A stretch of 64,000 nucleotides of DNA. It comes from Raffaelea ambrosiae (taxonomy: Eukaryota > Ascomycota > Sordariomycetes > Ophiostomatales > Ophiostomataceae). Below, in pieces: positions 21,566 through 33,334 of the stretch (the stretch's first letter is position 1; every line of letters begins with the position of its first letter). The notes beneath the pieces were generated by a model. It was not told where the DNA came from and searched no databases. It worked only from the letters and a program-made list of their open reading frames with translations. Both the position numbers and the translations under genes were made by a program. The stretch spans positions 124,001-188,000 of the forward strand of contig PCDI01000003.1 of the NCBI GenBank assembly GCA_002778195.1, in the 5' to 3' direction.

Positions 21566-24292
21566 ACAAGGCAGAGCTATGGACTTTGAAGATGTCAAGA
21601 ACAGGGTTATCTCCTAATCTGTATCAATATCTGCAGCGGATGGAATGTTGGATGCGACGCATTCGGACAGGAGATAGATTTCTGGGGTCCATATCGACTG
21701 GACAAGATATGTGGAAACCTGGTTTAACGCAAAATCTGACAGGAGAGATGACAAATCTGTCGTAGTCCTGAGTCTGCATTGTTTCTTGCCAGAAATTATT
21801 TGTTTTGAGGAAGTGTGCCTGGCAGGGCATGGAAGGCGCGAGCCAGACAAAAACAGCTGGAAGCGAACTTTCCGAGCTTCTCCTTCCAAAGTGGGTTCTA
21901 GAAAGCTTCTACGCGTCAGCTAGGCGCATGTCCTACGTTTCCAGGGTGGCCAGTCTTGACCAAATACGACGAACTGTGGTCATGCTAAGTCCCAGCGTAA
22001 AAGATATGCCGAGATTAAACTTCCCTGACGGCCATCTGTTCCGTTTTCGGCAAGACACCGGCTCTGCTGTTGTGATGCGGATTCTCTTTGGTCTGGCAGA
22101 GGTGACATCTCTTACAATACAGAAGGTAAAATACTTCTTGCCAGGTGTCGTCCGCACGTGATGGAAGAGAAAACCCCCACCGTGGCGTCATGTGCACCAG
22201 GACGCATCTGGAGGTACATAGTAGGTGGCGCGCACGGGTGCAGCCGTATTAGCTGAGAATAGGAATAGGAAGGAACCACTGAGATAAGTCTCTAGACTGC
22301 CATTGGCCAACTCACCCGGTCGCTTTTTCTCTAGATAAGGAGCTGTATTGAGGTTGCTGGGAAAGAGCAAACGGGCTTGCGTCGTCACCCCATTCCCCTG
22401 GACGGTCGCTCCTTCCAGATAACGAGATGTGGATTGAACAGCTCCTGCCGTTGGTGTTCCTGGTTCTGTTTCATTACTGTCGTTTTCTAATTTCTTTATT
22501 CGCATTTATTCCATTCCATTTGCAACAGAAACTGCCGTCGACATCGCCCACGAAATCATCTCAAAATCTCTGCGATCAAAGCTTCTAAGTGCTTGACGAA
22601 CATACCATGTACCGTCCAGTGCGCCTCGCCCGCCTCTAGTGGCAGGCCCAGTTCCACTGATGTGCTACCGAAAGCTTGGCCCTCCTGTCAGACGGGCCAG
22701 AAACCGGGATTGTCTGCCGTAGGCCTGGCCGTCAAGGTGTGGCCAGCGGACAAGATCCTGGGCTAAGCTTTTTCGTTCCTTCTATTCCCCATTTCCCCAG
22801 AGCCAAGACTCTTGGTATGCCTTGGCATTCAACGGCTGTGGGGAAACAAAGAGCCAAGACGTCAGCATCACAAAGTACGTCGGCCTCGCGACAAGGCGAG
22901 AGGCAAAAACAAACAGCGGATAGCATCACAAAGTAAACGAACGACAACGCGTCACAAAGGCGAGATGCCAGATGCGACGGCAGAGCTGAAACAAGGTTGC
23001 CCAGCGATGTCTGCAGAACAGATGATACCTGACATACAAACACGCCGCGGACAAACAAGAACTGGCCGCATGACCACTGCAAACTGCATTGTTATCTGTT
23101 GTTCGTATTTAGCATTGTCCCAGAGAACTGTGTTAGTATCTCTGAGGGATGGAGTCCCGACATCTGAATGTGACCCTGGGACGCCTCCTCACTTCTACAG
23201 AAGCCAGGGAATCATGGCTTGCCCACTGATATGCCTGCACTCTTGGTAAACCGCTGCCTCAGAGTCAACTGCGTTTAGTCAGTTCTGATCTTTGTCCATC
23301 CTAGCAGCAAGAACCGCCTTAATCGAACACCTTGGATTGGCCACTCCCTGGGATTAACATTACTCAAAGCGTCCGGACCTGACCATCTGTTCCTGAGCAT
23401 CCACCAACCAAGGAAGAGCGATAAGAATGTGTCGACAGCGAATATTGAATAGCAAAAATAGACGGTCAGCTGCTGGTAGGCCATGCCAAAAAAGAAAACA
23501 CTGCCCGTTTTTAGACCTGGCTAGAGTGGCCATGGTCGGTAAGTTCACCCAGACGATGCACCGATAACCTTGCCTTGCTTCAGGCATCTGTTTCTGCTCC
23601 TGCACCTTGCCGTATCCCCAATGCCAGACTGCATTTGCCTCCTCCATTACAACCCACCATGTGTCACTTCAGAGCTAGCAGATACCTCTGATAGCTCGCT
23701 TGCTATTGCATTTTCTCCCTGTCCAGGCCAGGGCTAGCCGGAACAGGCTCGACTCATTTCACGTCGATGTTCTCTCGGGCCTTCTGTTCGGATCACGTCC
23801 TGCTTGAGGTCGAGAAAAAGGAAGCCAGACCCCCATGTTGACTTACGAGTACATGTGTACGCCGTTTCCTTGCCAAGATCCACACCACCTTTTCCGTTCC
23901 CCGACGACAAGAAGCGATGCCGCTACCTCGAGCTGCTCCCCACTCACGCCGTCTGTCTTTGCGGGACCCTGGCTCCTTCAACCGTGGAGTGACTCTGTTG
24001 GATAGGTTAAAAGGATCGCCGTCGCATGTTGTGCGTCTGGAGCTTTCCCCTCTTCTCTGGCTCCCTCTTGATTTTTGAAAGGCCCTCCCAACAGGCTTGC
24101 ATCCAAGAGAGATTCGTTTTTTTGAAACCGAGTTCTCATATTGTTTATCCTTTTTGGAGAATCCCATTCTTCTAGCCCAATTGCCGTTTCTGTCCTTCAT
24201 AACAGCTGCGAGACCTTTTTTGTAGCTGTCTTTCATCCCGACCAGCTTCAAAGCACGCAACTAGAGCTCTTGCTGGAAGATCCAGGGCAAAT
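21566..24292. other. gene-poor stretch, 2.7 kb
   Basis: The second longest gap in the window after allowing for introns. Both strands contain only short frames without domain features, and no transposon ends, terminal repeats or tRNA were seen. It ends in the promoter of the ammonium transporter, which as a nitrogen-regulated gene family may explain part of its length. Confidence 0.55.
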
Positions 24293-25873
24293 ATGTCGGC
24301 AAACTTGACCGCATGGGAGCCTTCGTCTCCTATTGGCAGCGGTAAGCCATATCCACGGCCGTGCCATTACCTGGACCAACCTGGGCCAAGACATCTTTGA
24401 GAGAAATCGTCTTTTTCCCGGACCGGATAGCTGACATGTTGACCTCGTCTTCTAGGTGACAATGCCTGGCAGCTCACGGCGGCAACGCTCGTGGGTCTGC
24501 AATCGGTCCCCGGACTCGTTGCGATTTATGCCGGCATCATGCAGAAGAAGTGGGCCGTCAACAGCGCGTTTATGGCCTTTTATGCTTTCGCTGCCGTCCT
24601 CATCTGCTGGGTGCTCTGGGCCTACGAGGCCTCCTTTGGCGTGTACATGCTGCCCTTCGTCGGTCGACCCAACAATGTCCTCGGCATTGACCACTTGCTC
24701 TCGCAATCGTATCTCCCGTCGCTAGACCTCTACCAAGAGTTTCCGCTCGCCACCATGGTATACTTCCAGTTCGTCTTCGCCGCCATCACACTGGTCATTT
24801 TAGGCGGTGCCTACCTAGGCCGCATGAACTTTTTTGCCTGGATGATCTTTGTGCCCCTGTGGCTCACGCTGTCGTATACCGTCGGCGCGTACTCCATCTG
24901 GGGCGGCGGATTTCTGAGCCAGCTCGGCGTGCTTGACTACTCGGGCGGCTATGTCATCCACCTGTCATCGGGCACCGCTGGGTTCATTGGCAGCTACTGG
25001 ATCGGCCCGCGCACGCCCAAAGACCGCGAGGACACGCGCCCCAACAACATCCTGGTCGTCCTCATCGGCGCTGGCATTTTGTGGATCGGCTGGAACGGCT
25101 TCAACGGTGGTGATCCATATGCCGCCAGCGCTGATGCCGGTGTCGCTGTGCTGAACACCAATCTTTGCACGGCCGTGTCACTGCTGACTTGGACGTGCTG
25201 CGACACACTGTATTTCAAGAAGCCATCCATCATGGGTGCTGTCCAAGGCATGATCACGGGTCTGGTTGCCATTACTCCCGCCGCCGGCTACGTCGCTGGC
25301 TGGGGCGCGATTCTGCTGGGCCTGGGGTCTGGTGCGGTGCCTTGGTTCACCATGAACATTGCCGCCAAGAAATTCCCCTCGTTTGAGCGCCTTTTTGATG
25401 ATGCCCTGGGCGTGACACACACCCACATGGTGGCCGGCTTTGTGGGCGGCTTCGGTACAGGGCTGTGGGCGACAGTCGACGGTTGCGCAGCCTTTGGCGC
25501 CACCAACCCGGGCGGTGCCATTGCTGGCAATGGCATCCAGATGGGGTACCAGATGGCCGGTGCCTGCTTTATTGTCGGGTGGAATCTGGTGTGGACATCG
25601 TTGATCCTGCTGTTCATCAAACATGTTTTGCGCATTCCACTTCGGATGTCCGAGGAAGAGCTGCTCTTGGGAGACGATGCTGTCCATGGTGAAGAAGCCT
25701 ATGTATTTGGCCCTTATGAGGCGCACGAGCTCGGACAAGGTAGTGGATACATCCAGGGTGAACTGGTGCGGGCCGATACGGATGGACCGCGGGACGAGGA
25801 GATGGCCATCGGTACATCAACGGTGGAGCCGAAGCCGAAGAACAACGGCGCAGGTGGAACGACGACGCCGTGA
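24293..25873 (+). CDS. ammonium transporter (Amt/Mep family)
   Basis: Two exons, 24293-24341 and 24456-25873, 488 residues. Plasma-membrane ammonium uptake protein with 11 expected helices. The start exon gives MSANLTAWEPSSPIGSG before the first helix. The twin pore histidines are visible: His185 in GGYVIHLSSGTAGFIG and His340 in VTHTHMVAGFVGG, with WIGWNGFNGG and other Mep signatures around them. The length and cytosolic C-terminal tail of about 75 residues fit fungal MeaA/MepA/Mep2 proteins. Which paralogue it is cannot be settled here. Genes of this family are usually under GATA-factor nitrogen repression; scattered GATA motifs occur upstream, but not above chance. Confidence 0.96.
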
Positions 25874-26269
25874 AGGGATATATTGAGCTGTCTGGATGTT
25901 GGATCACCATTTGGTGGTGGTAGTCAACATCCGCCAACAGAGAAAGGCACCTGTTTCTTTTCCATATTTAATTTGCGGGTCTTGTTCCGTTCTATGCCAT
26001 TTTTTTATGTAGCTCTCGACGAAGACAGGAGGAATGCTCGGAGAGCCAGCGGAAGAATACCCATAGCTAAAGTGTATTGATTGACGTTGCAGATTGAAAG
26101 AGATATGGCAGATGTCGCCCCAGTATATGTAGTGCTGCAAGCTGCACCCCAATTCCCAATGGTCAACGAAGAGGGGGGAGGTCGCCCGCGTTTTACGTCA
26201 ACTTTACGTAAATTGGCACGCTATCGTCACAATGCATCTGATTCCAGATCTGGTTTTCTAGATTTCCAT
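25874..26269. other. convergent intergenic region
   Basis: About 400 bases between the stop codons of the ammonium transporter (plus) and the unrecognised 676-residue gene (minus). Nothing seen. Confidence 0.6.
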
Positions 26270-28501
26270 CTAGGAGTTGTCCTTCTCTCCTCCACTGGAC
26301 TGGAATCGCACCCTCCGCCGTGGACCCAACCGTTGCTGGGCCCCTTGGCTGTCAGAATTCCTCCTCCGGTGTTCACGCACAACCACCAATTCATAGCTCC
26401 GCCGTCTCCTAATAATGGGCCTTTGGCCACTCTCTTCGCCATTATGTACAATAACACTGCCGTATCTTCTTCGCGACACAGTGATGGGATGCTGTGATGG
26501 TTGGCTTTCTGGCCAGATATGCACGTCTGTTGGCTCCAGTACAACTGCTGACTGTCTGCGCAGAATCGGAGGTGGAAGTCGAAACTGGCCGAACTCTTGG
26601 GACGTTCTGGGCGGTCCAGTCGCGTAGCTATCACACCCGCAATCGCCAATCTGTTGGTCCTGTTGTGAGGGATCGGCCGGTAGTCCACTTTCCGAGATAA
26701 ATGAGCGTTGGGAACATATGGGCGAGACCTTGACAGACTTTGTTGTAAAACAATCGTGAACTCGGTGTGCAAACGACCTGCCCCTGGACATGGATGGTGC
26801 TTCCGGTGCCTGGAGTGAAGAGAACAGTGACGATGGCACATGAACCTGTCTCGCTCCAAATTGGGACGTCTCAGATTCGTGGCCAGAATGTGAAGACCGG
26901 GGTAGGTCGCTGTCACAGTCGGACGATTGGGGGCGGCATTGGCCGGACTGGGACGGCCCTGACTGTTGGTCGTTGCTCTTGGCGGACTGTACCTGCTTGA
27001 GCCAAGCATCAAACTCGGCGTTCGTCTGCAGTCGGCGTGGACACGGTCCTGGTTCCAGCGCCTAAACTGGTCAGCCGAGTTGCTCATACACGAATTAATT
27101 ACGCGGTCATGCAGTGGCATACCTCTTCTTCTGCTTCTGCCTGCAGATTGCGCGTGGGATAGCGCGGCCAGTTGATGTTCTCGGCACAGCAGGTGACACA
27201 GAACTGGACGTGGTCGGGCGGCAGCTGTGTTCCTGTGTCGGACTGGGCACGCATCTCGGCAGGTTTGGCGGCGCTCTTGAAAAAGTTGAAGCCGAAGCCG
27301 AGCACGCGCAGCTGCGTGTCCACCTCGAAATCAAAGTGCAAATAGGGTCGTATATCGTCCAGATGACGCATGGATTCGATCGTGGTCACAGGCACCTCGC
27401 GCATGACTGTGATGGGGCATCGAAAACTGCTGTAAATTTCGGGGGTCCAAAGACGCAGGGAAGCCTCGGTCTGCCAGAACCAGTTGGCTACGCGGTTGTA
27501 TCTGCGATGGCGAGGCACCTGTTTGTGCTGCAGGGGACAGACGTCCCGAAACAGCGGACGGCAATGGCAGCCAGGAGCATGCGGCGACAAGACTTGGAAG
27601 AAGTGCTGCTGGCGGTCCTGTCTTGGGATGCTTCGGTCTTTGGAGCCGTGCTTGGTGGACTGCGAAGGGAGCAGGCGAGCAGCCAGCAGAGACGCGAGCG
27701 GCAACGACATTCGTTCTCGCAGGCGTGGATCTCGAGACATGTCAGTGTTTTGCAGTTTGGTTCGTTTTGGACATCTTGTTCGCAGAGGCCCTGGTAACTT
27801 ACAAGGCTCAAAGGACTGTCCCATTCGCCAACTGTTCATGCTGCGCTGGTAGGTCAGCTTGAAGTCCCGCTGCGCTTGGACGCTCAAGTTAGGAGCGGCC
27901 ACGGAGACCATGCCCGCCGAGACGCCCGCATCGACGGCCTTGGTCTTGTCCCGCGTGTTCGTCACTTGGATGCCGTGCAGGGCCGAGTCGGAGACGGGGC
28001 GAAGATCGATTTCGTCGCCCTGCCGAAAAAGGTAGCGCAGCGAGACCGAATCGAAAAAGCGGTTGTGTTTTTGGAAGCTGCACGGGTTGTGTTAGTGTGT
28101 GGCTTGGCGATGTAAGCGAGTGTTGGGGGTTGCAACTACTCATACCCCTGATCAAAGCCAGATATGGCCACCTCGAACATGAACGTCACGACAATCCGAT
28201 AGCAAGGCGCCGTGCTCTCGTCCGTCAGCTCGCCCATGGCCTGCAGCCCGCCCGTACGCTCAATGCGCATCACTGGCTCGAGCACGCTGACGGACGAATA
28301 CCGGCCACGACCCGAAGCTGGATTTTCTTCCAGATTCAGGGGCAGAATATTGGACATCCATATCGGCTCGGGAGGCTTTCCATCTTGTTGTCCACCTTTG
28401 CTGTGGTCATTCTGCTTTCTTCGTCGCTCGTTGCCGTGGTGGATGCTACCCCGGCTGGCGTCAACTTTTGGCCTGGGCGATCTCGGCGTGTAAGCGGCCA
28501 T
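26270..28501 (-). CDS. unrecognised fungal protein, 676 residues
   Basis: I do not recognise this family. Model on the minus strand: exons 28501-28146, 28077-27803, 27730-27123 and 27061-26270, introns of 68, 72 and 61 bases, closing exactly in frame. The first two joins have good donors (GTATGA, GTAAGT) and the second a CTGAC branch site. The second intron has no in-frame stop, so retention is possible. The last intron (GTATGC to TTTAG) is the least certain. The first 45 residues are basic and low in complexity. The middle (about 55-400) looks like a folded, partly beta-rich domain with many aromatic residues (YRIVVTFMFEVAISGFDQG, SMNSWRMGQSFEP, RPYLHFDFEV). The last 250 residues are Ser/Arg-rich and probably disordered, ending in Arg clusters. 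No signal peptide or membrane span. Confidence 0.65.
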
Positions 28502-29291
28502 GATGGCAGTCTGCACAGAGCAAGACAAAAAAAAAGCCCGTGTGTACGACGGAACTCACGAAATTTGCTCGATTTGCGCAAAACATACATTTCGCAAAAC
28601 CGGAAAGAGGCAGAACATGGTCGTGCCTTCCCTAAATATGGCCATTGTCTGTTCCCCGAGGAAAGGAAGGCGCTCGTGATGACCAAGTCGCGTGGCGCAG
28701 AGAGTTATCGCAACGGGGAGCCTAAAGTTTGCGCTACAAAGGACCGCCAGCAGGGCGGGTCGCACCGCTGAGGGGTGGTATGGTGACACCCTAAACGGCC
28801 ATAATTGGGCTGGGAGGCCGCTAAAGACAACTGAGACATACCGATCACCTGGTCCAGACAACGTCACCCTCGCAGGTCACAGTCTGGACAGGACAACGGG
28901 CAAAGAGACGGTTGCCTGTCCTGCGGCCTTCTGAGACAAAACACAGAAGAAATACGTATCATGGGAGAACTTATACAAAGCATGACACTTTTATTCGGTG
29001 TGTCCTGGTGTATTGGACCTTGCACCCAGTGGATGGAGGAATGCTGGTGTCCATTGGTAACAAAACCACAAATGTGACGGTTGTTCGTTTCATCCAATCA
29101 AGCCCCCTTGTCACTAACACCAGCGCACTCTCTCGTCTTTTGTTGGCCTCGGACCAACAGCTGAAACCTAAAGTGTGTTGCGATCGACGGTTTCCTCGAG
29201 GCTCTCTTACGCCAGGAGGTGGCCTCTATGGGATGCCAAGAACTTTTCTCTGACAACCGCATCCTGTTTGTCTTCAAGATTTGTAGAAATC
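28502..29291. other. divergent promoter region
   Basis: About 790 bases between the starts of the unrecognised gene (minus) and the SET gene (plus). On the minus strand a T-rich tract ending in GTGCAG lies just before the start at 28501 and could be the end of an intron in the 5' leader. No other feature seen. Confidence 0.5.
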
Positions 29292-30533
29292 ATGGCACCC
29301 CGGTGGTGCGTTTGGACGAGGCTACCAGCCTTGGTGGCGCTGGTTGCTGCTGTCAGTCACTGCGCAGCAGGGACAGCATTGCTGCAGAACCAGTTACTGC
29401 CCCATGACCCACCCACGAGCATGCCCGTATGCTTGGCAGCACCGCGTTTCCAAGTAGGTGAAGCATTTTTTGACAAGTCCAACTAGTACAGAGGAACGCA
29501 TTGGCTGACTGGACAAAATCAGACAGACGCCTGCCACCGCAACGAGACTCCAACGAGCACAGCGCATGCATATCAGCCTCACGAGGCGCATGCGCTGTGG
29601 GAGGTCAAGACGGCACCGGGCAAGGGCCGGGGCGTATTTGCTGTTGTGGACATACCCAAAGGCACGCGGCTCCTGATGGAGTCTCCGCTGTTTGCGGTTG
29701 CGCCGCCGCCACTGGTGCCGGGTGTGGGCTATTCGCTGGCAGACATGCAGCCAGCGGTCGAGTCGGCCTTTGCCCGTCTGCGCCGCGACCAGCAAGACGA
29801 GTTTCTCGCCTGCCACGAAGTCGTGTTGCCGGGCGAGGGCGAGCACGGGGAGGCCGGGGGCAAGGCAGACAGAGGACGCCGGCTGATGCGCATTCTGCGG
29901 AGCAACGCGTACACCATGCAAGACGGGCGAATCGGCATCTATCCCAAAGTGGCGCTCATCAACCACGACTGCCAGCCCAACGTGATCAACATCGACAGCC
30001 GCAGCAGCGGCCCAGCGGGCGACGGGCACCGCATCATCGTAGCCACAAGGGACATTGCTGCCGGCGACGAGGTGCTGACGACGTACATCCCGCTGCTTGC
30101 CGACACGGCGACGCGCCAGGCGAGGCTGTCGCAGTACGACTTCCACTGCGGGTGCGCTGCCTGTCGCCTGGGCGAGATGCACCAGGGCCACAGCACGGAC
30201 GATGCACAGCGAGCCGCCATGGGACGGACGCTGGCCCACCTGGACGCGGTGCTCGGCGGGTGGCAGGCCAGTGAGGAGGCCAAGCGAAAGCCAGGAAGGC
30301 AAGGAAACCAACAAGACAAACAGCACCAGGCCAAGACGACGTCTCTCTTGGAGCTCACGAGGTCGGCCGTAGCGGTCGCCGAATACGTCGAGGCGCAAGG
30401 TTTTGCGGATTACTATGTGCACACGAGCCGGCTGGCGGTGGAATTTGCGACCCGGGCCAAGTTGGTGGGTGTGGCGGCGCACTGGGCAGACAAGAACTGG
30501 CAGCACAGACAGCTGGTCAGAGAGGCCGTGTAG
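29292..30533 (+). CDS. SET-domain protein with N-terminal signal-like segment
   Basis: Two exons, 29292-29453 and 29523-30533, 390 residues. SET domains transfer methyl groups from S-adenosylmethionine to lysine. The domain starts near residue 80 (GKGRGVFAVVDIPKGT), has the core NHDCQPNV at 201-208 (usually NHSCxPN) and GDEVLTTY after it, and ends with a post-SET-like Cys cluster, FHCGCAAC. The first exon begins MAPRWCVWTRLPALVALVAA, a hydrophobic stretch that looks like a signal peptide, followed by 40 residues with two Cys. That is unexpected for a nuclear or cytosolic methyltransferase. A charged Lys/Gln-rich insert lies near residue 310. Target unknown; histone and non-histone substrates are equally possible. 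Confidence 0.85.
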
Positions 30534-31160
30534 CTAGTTGACAAAGATTAGAAAGGCGCAATCCAATTCACACAATGCTCCCGAGGATCCCATGAGCTTG
30601 TGCACGCGCACGAGAAGCGAAAAATCGAATGCCACAAAAAACCGGTAGAAAGGAGAACAGGCCTTGCCAGTTCTTGCCAACCTGGCGTCCCAGCCAGTTG
30701 GGTGTGGGCTCGCCAGCGCTGAAAACGGCCGCATGGTTGTCCCGGGGAGCCTCGTGGATCAGCTCAGCCACTCAGACGGCCACACTCGCAGGTCCGACCG
30801 CTGGGGCGCGATTGTCTGCGCTGCCGAGATCGAGCAGATTCGCTGGAAACCGGCTGGGCCTACGCGGCCGATGGGCACTGCAAAAGCATCGTGCTCATTG
30901 GCTCGTGCCCAATTTGCCCCTGGATGTCAGAGCAGAGACACGCTCGTATACACTCTGGGCGGAGAAGGAGGGGTGGTTGAAACAACTGTGACGCAGTTGA
31001 AGCGGACTTTTGGAGGACACGGCACGGCACCCCCCCCAGCCATACACTCCGTAGTTAATATATACATGTACTGCCGCAGATGTTCCGTCCTTGGACCAGT
31101 CTTCCAGGCTGTCAACTTTGCATCCCGCAAAAACAACACCATCTCGAAGCACTTGCCACG
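30534..31160. other. intergenic, no gene seen
   Basis: 627 bases between the SET gene and the oxysterol-binding protein gene. Only short frames. The last 150 bases are the likely 5' leader of the latter. Confidence 0.6.
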
Positions 31161-32738
31161 ATGGACAACCACAAGTCTATGGCTTCGCGGCTGAAGGAGC
31201 TGTTCCAGGTGAGTTGTCAGCAGAGGACCACGAATTTCCAAGTCCCATCCGCAAGCCCAAGTGAGACGTCCGCTGAGAAAGCTGGGGCCAACTAACACAC
31301 ACCCCTTCTCTCTCCGCTCCAGTTCCTCTCCACTACATCCGGCGATCTGGCCAACGTCACGGGCCCGCCCGGCATGCTGGCGCCCTCCTCTGTCGTCGAA
31401 GTCGGACACTGCTGGGCCCAACGGCCGGCCGTTTTCGCTGCGCCCGCGCTCGAGCCGGCACCCGACCGCCGCTGTCTCCTGGTGCTGCGCATGATCCTCA
31501 TCGCCCTGCGCAGCCAAATGTACGTCGGCGGCGGCTCGACGACCACCAGCATAAAAAAGCCACTGAATGCCTTCCTGGGCGAGCTCTTCCTCGCCGAATG
31601 GACCGACGAGCGCCCACACGGGAGCAGCAGCAGCAGCAGCAACACGGCGGGCAGTGGCAGCAGCAGCAGCAGCAGCAGCAGCAGTCGGGGGAGCAGCCGT
31701 GACGGCAGCAGTGGCGCAAGCACCACCACCAGGAACGATGCCGGCACCATTACGCCCATCACGTCGTCGGGCGCGTCCAGCTGCTCCTGCGGCGGCGACA
31801 AGATCACGACCCGGCTCATTGCGGAGCAGGTCAGCCACCACCCGCCCATCACGGCCATGCACCTGCGCGACGAGGAGCACGGCATCCGGGCGGACGGCTA
31901 CGCGCGCGTCGAGATGACGTTTGGCGGCTCCATCCAGGTCAAGCAGGTCGGCCACGCCGTGGTGCGCATCGACGCCTACGACGAGGAGTACCTGATGCCG
32001 CTGCCCGACATCAAGGTGCGCGGGTTCCTGGCGGGGCGCCTGTACCCCGAGATCACCGACACCTACCACGTCGTCGGCAGCAACGGCTACGCCGCCGAGA
32101 TAGTCTTCTCGGGGCAGGGCATGGCCTGGGGCGGCAAGCGCAACGCCTTTGTGGCCCGGGTCTACGACCGGGCCGGGGCCGCCGCCGCCGCCGCCGCTGC
32201 CACCCCCCCCCAAGCAGGCAAGAAATCCTCCAAGAAAGACTACAAGAGCAGCGTCTACGGCGACCGCGCCGTGCTCTACATCCTCGAGGGCGTCTGGAGC
32301 GAGGGCTGGACCGTCCGCGACGCCCGCACCAACGAGGTCCTCGAGCGCTACGAGGTCGACCACCAAGACAACGCGCCCGTCTCCATCTCGATCCCGCACA
32401 TCGACGAGCAGGACCCCTGGGAGTCCCGCCGCGCCTGGAGCGGCGTCCTGGACGGGCTGGTCGCGGGGAACCTGCACCAGACGGTCCAGGAGAAGAGCAA
32501 GATCGAGCAGGCCCAGCGGCGCATGCGCGCCCAGGAGCAGGCCGCCGGCGAGGCGTGGGAGCCGCTGCTCTTCAAGAGCGCGAGCGAGGGCCCGACGCAC
32601 GAGGCCTTTCACCGGCTGGCCGCGGGCACGGCGTGGGAGCTGCACGCAGACCGCACCAAGGGTGTCTGGCGGGTGGACGACGACAAAGTCAAGAACCTGC
32701 AGCGGCCGTTCCGGGGCAGTCTGACGCCGCTGGGGTAG
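31161..32738 (+). CDS. oxysterol-binding protein (Osh4-like)
   Basis: Two exons, 31161-31208 and 31323-32738, 487 residues. A cytosolic lipid exchanger that moves sterol and phosphatidylinositol 4-phosphate between membranes. The short first exon gives the amphipathic start. KKPLNAFLGELFLAEW marks the lid and first strands of the domain, and EQVSHHPP at 184-191 is the phosphoinositide-binding fingerprint. There is no PH domain, ankyrin repeat or FFAT motif, so it belongs with the short Osh4-Osh7 type. Between these two motifs is an unusual insert of about 60 residues, mostly Ser/Thr/Gly, coded by AGC/CAG runs. A second Ala run (GCC repeats) is near residue 290. Both look like repeat expansions in surface loops. 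Confidence 0.94.
31622..31690 (+). repeat. AGC trinucleotide-rich repeat in the oxysterol-binding gene
   Basis: Interrupted AGC runs coding for Ser tracts inside the lipid-binding domain gene, within an insert not expected in the family. A candidate length-variable coding microsatellite. Confidence 0.85.
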
Positions 32739-33334
32739 GTAGTGTGGGCAGGTGGTCCCAGGGGTGGTCTTTGGTAGACGGTACATTCTTTGTGTTCTAT
32801 GGCAAGGGGCGTTTCTATGGATGCATGTTGTTTTCCTGTGTTTGTTGAGAGGACATAGACCGCGAGACTGGCTGGTCTCCTATTTCGAATTTGCTGGGAA
32901 AAGGAGAGAATCAGTAAAAAAAAAAAAATACTGGCCATTTCCTTGATAGCGACAGGCGTGAGCGCAATCAACGCCGACTCGCACAAAATGAAAGACGCAC
33001 ACCAGTTCTTCGTCCACGCTCCCGTGCTCGTCTTGGCGACGTGCACAACACTGTGCAGTTCTGTCGCGACTTCTTCCAGTCAGTGGGGCTCGCTGACGAT
33101 GACCTTCTGCCCCTCGTATTTTTTTGCCGTTTTGCCCTAATCTAGACGGTTCCTCTGCAGGACGACTACTGACAGACGGCGGTGATCCTCTCCGATCTTC
33201 TTATCTGAACGGCGCCGCAGCGAACGAGCGACGGAACGGCCGACCACCTTGGCTGGGCCTTGTATACATGCCAGAGCATACACCCAGGACTGCAACAGAA
33301 GCTGTTCCCATCTTCACAGCATCCAAACGCCACC
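32739..33334. other. intergenic, no gene seen
   Basis: 596 bases between two plus-strand genes, with an A-rich tract near 32917-32930. No gene or motif seen. Confidence 0.6.

Noticed and set aside
18518..24292. Gene-poor intervals searched for transposon ends, terminal repeats or RNA genes
   Set aside because: No terminal repeats, transposase or integrase fragments, or tRNA folds could be found by eye.
26227..27120. Alternative minus-strand frame (297 codons) for the last exon of the unrecognised gene
   Set aside because: Open but Arg/His/Pro/Ser-mixed. The chosen frame joins in phase from the previous exon, reads NAEFDAWLKQVQSAKSN, and ends at a stop with a consistent basic tail. RNA data could still overturn this.
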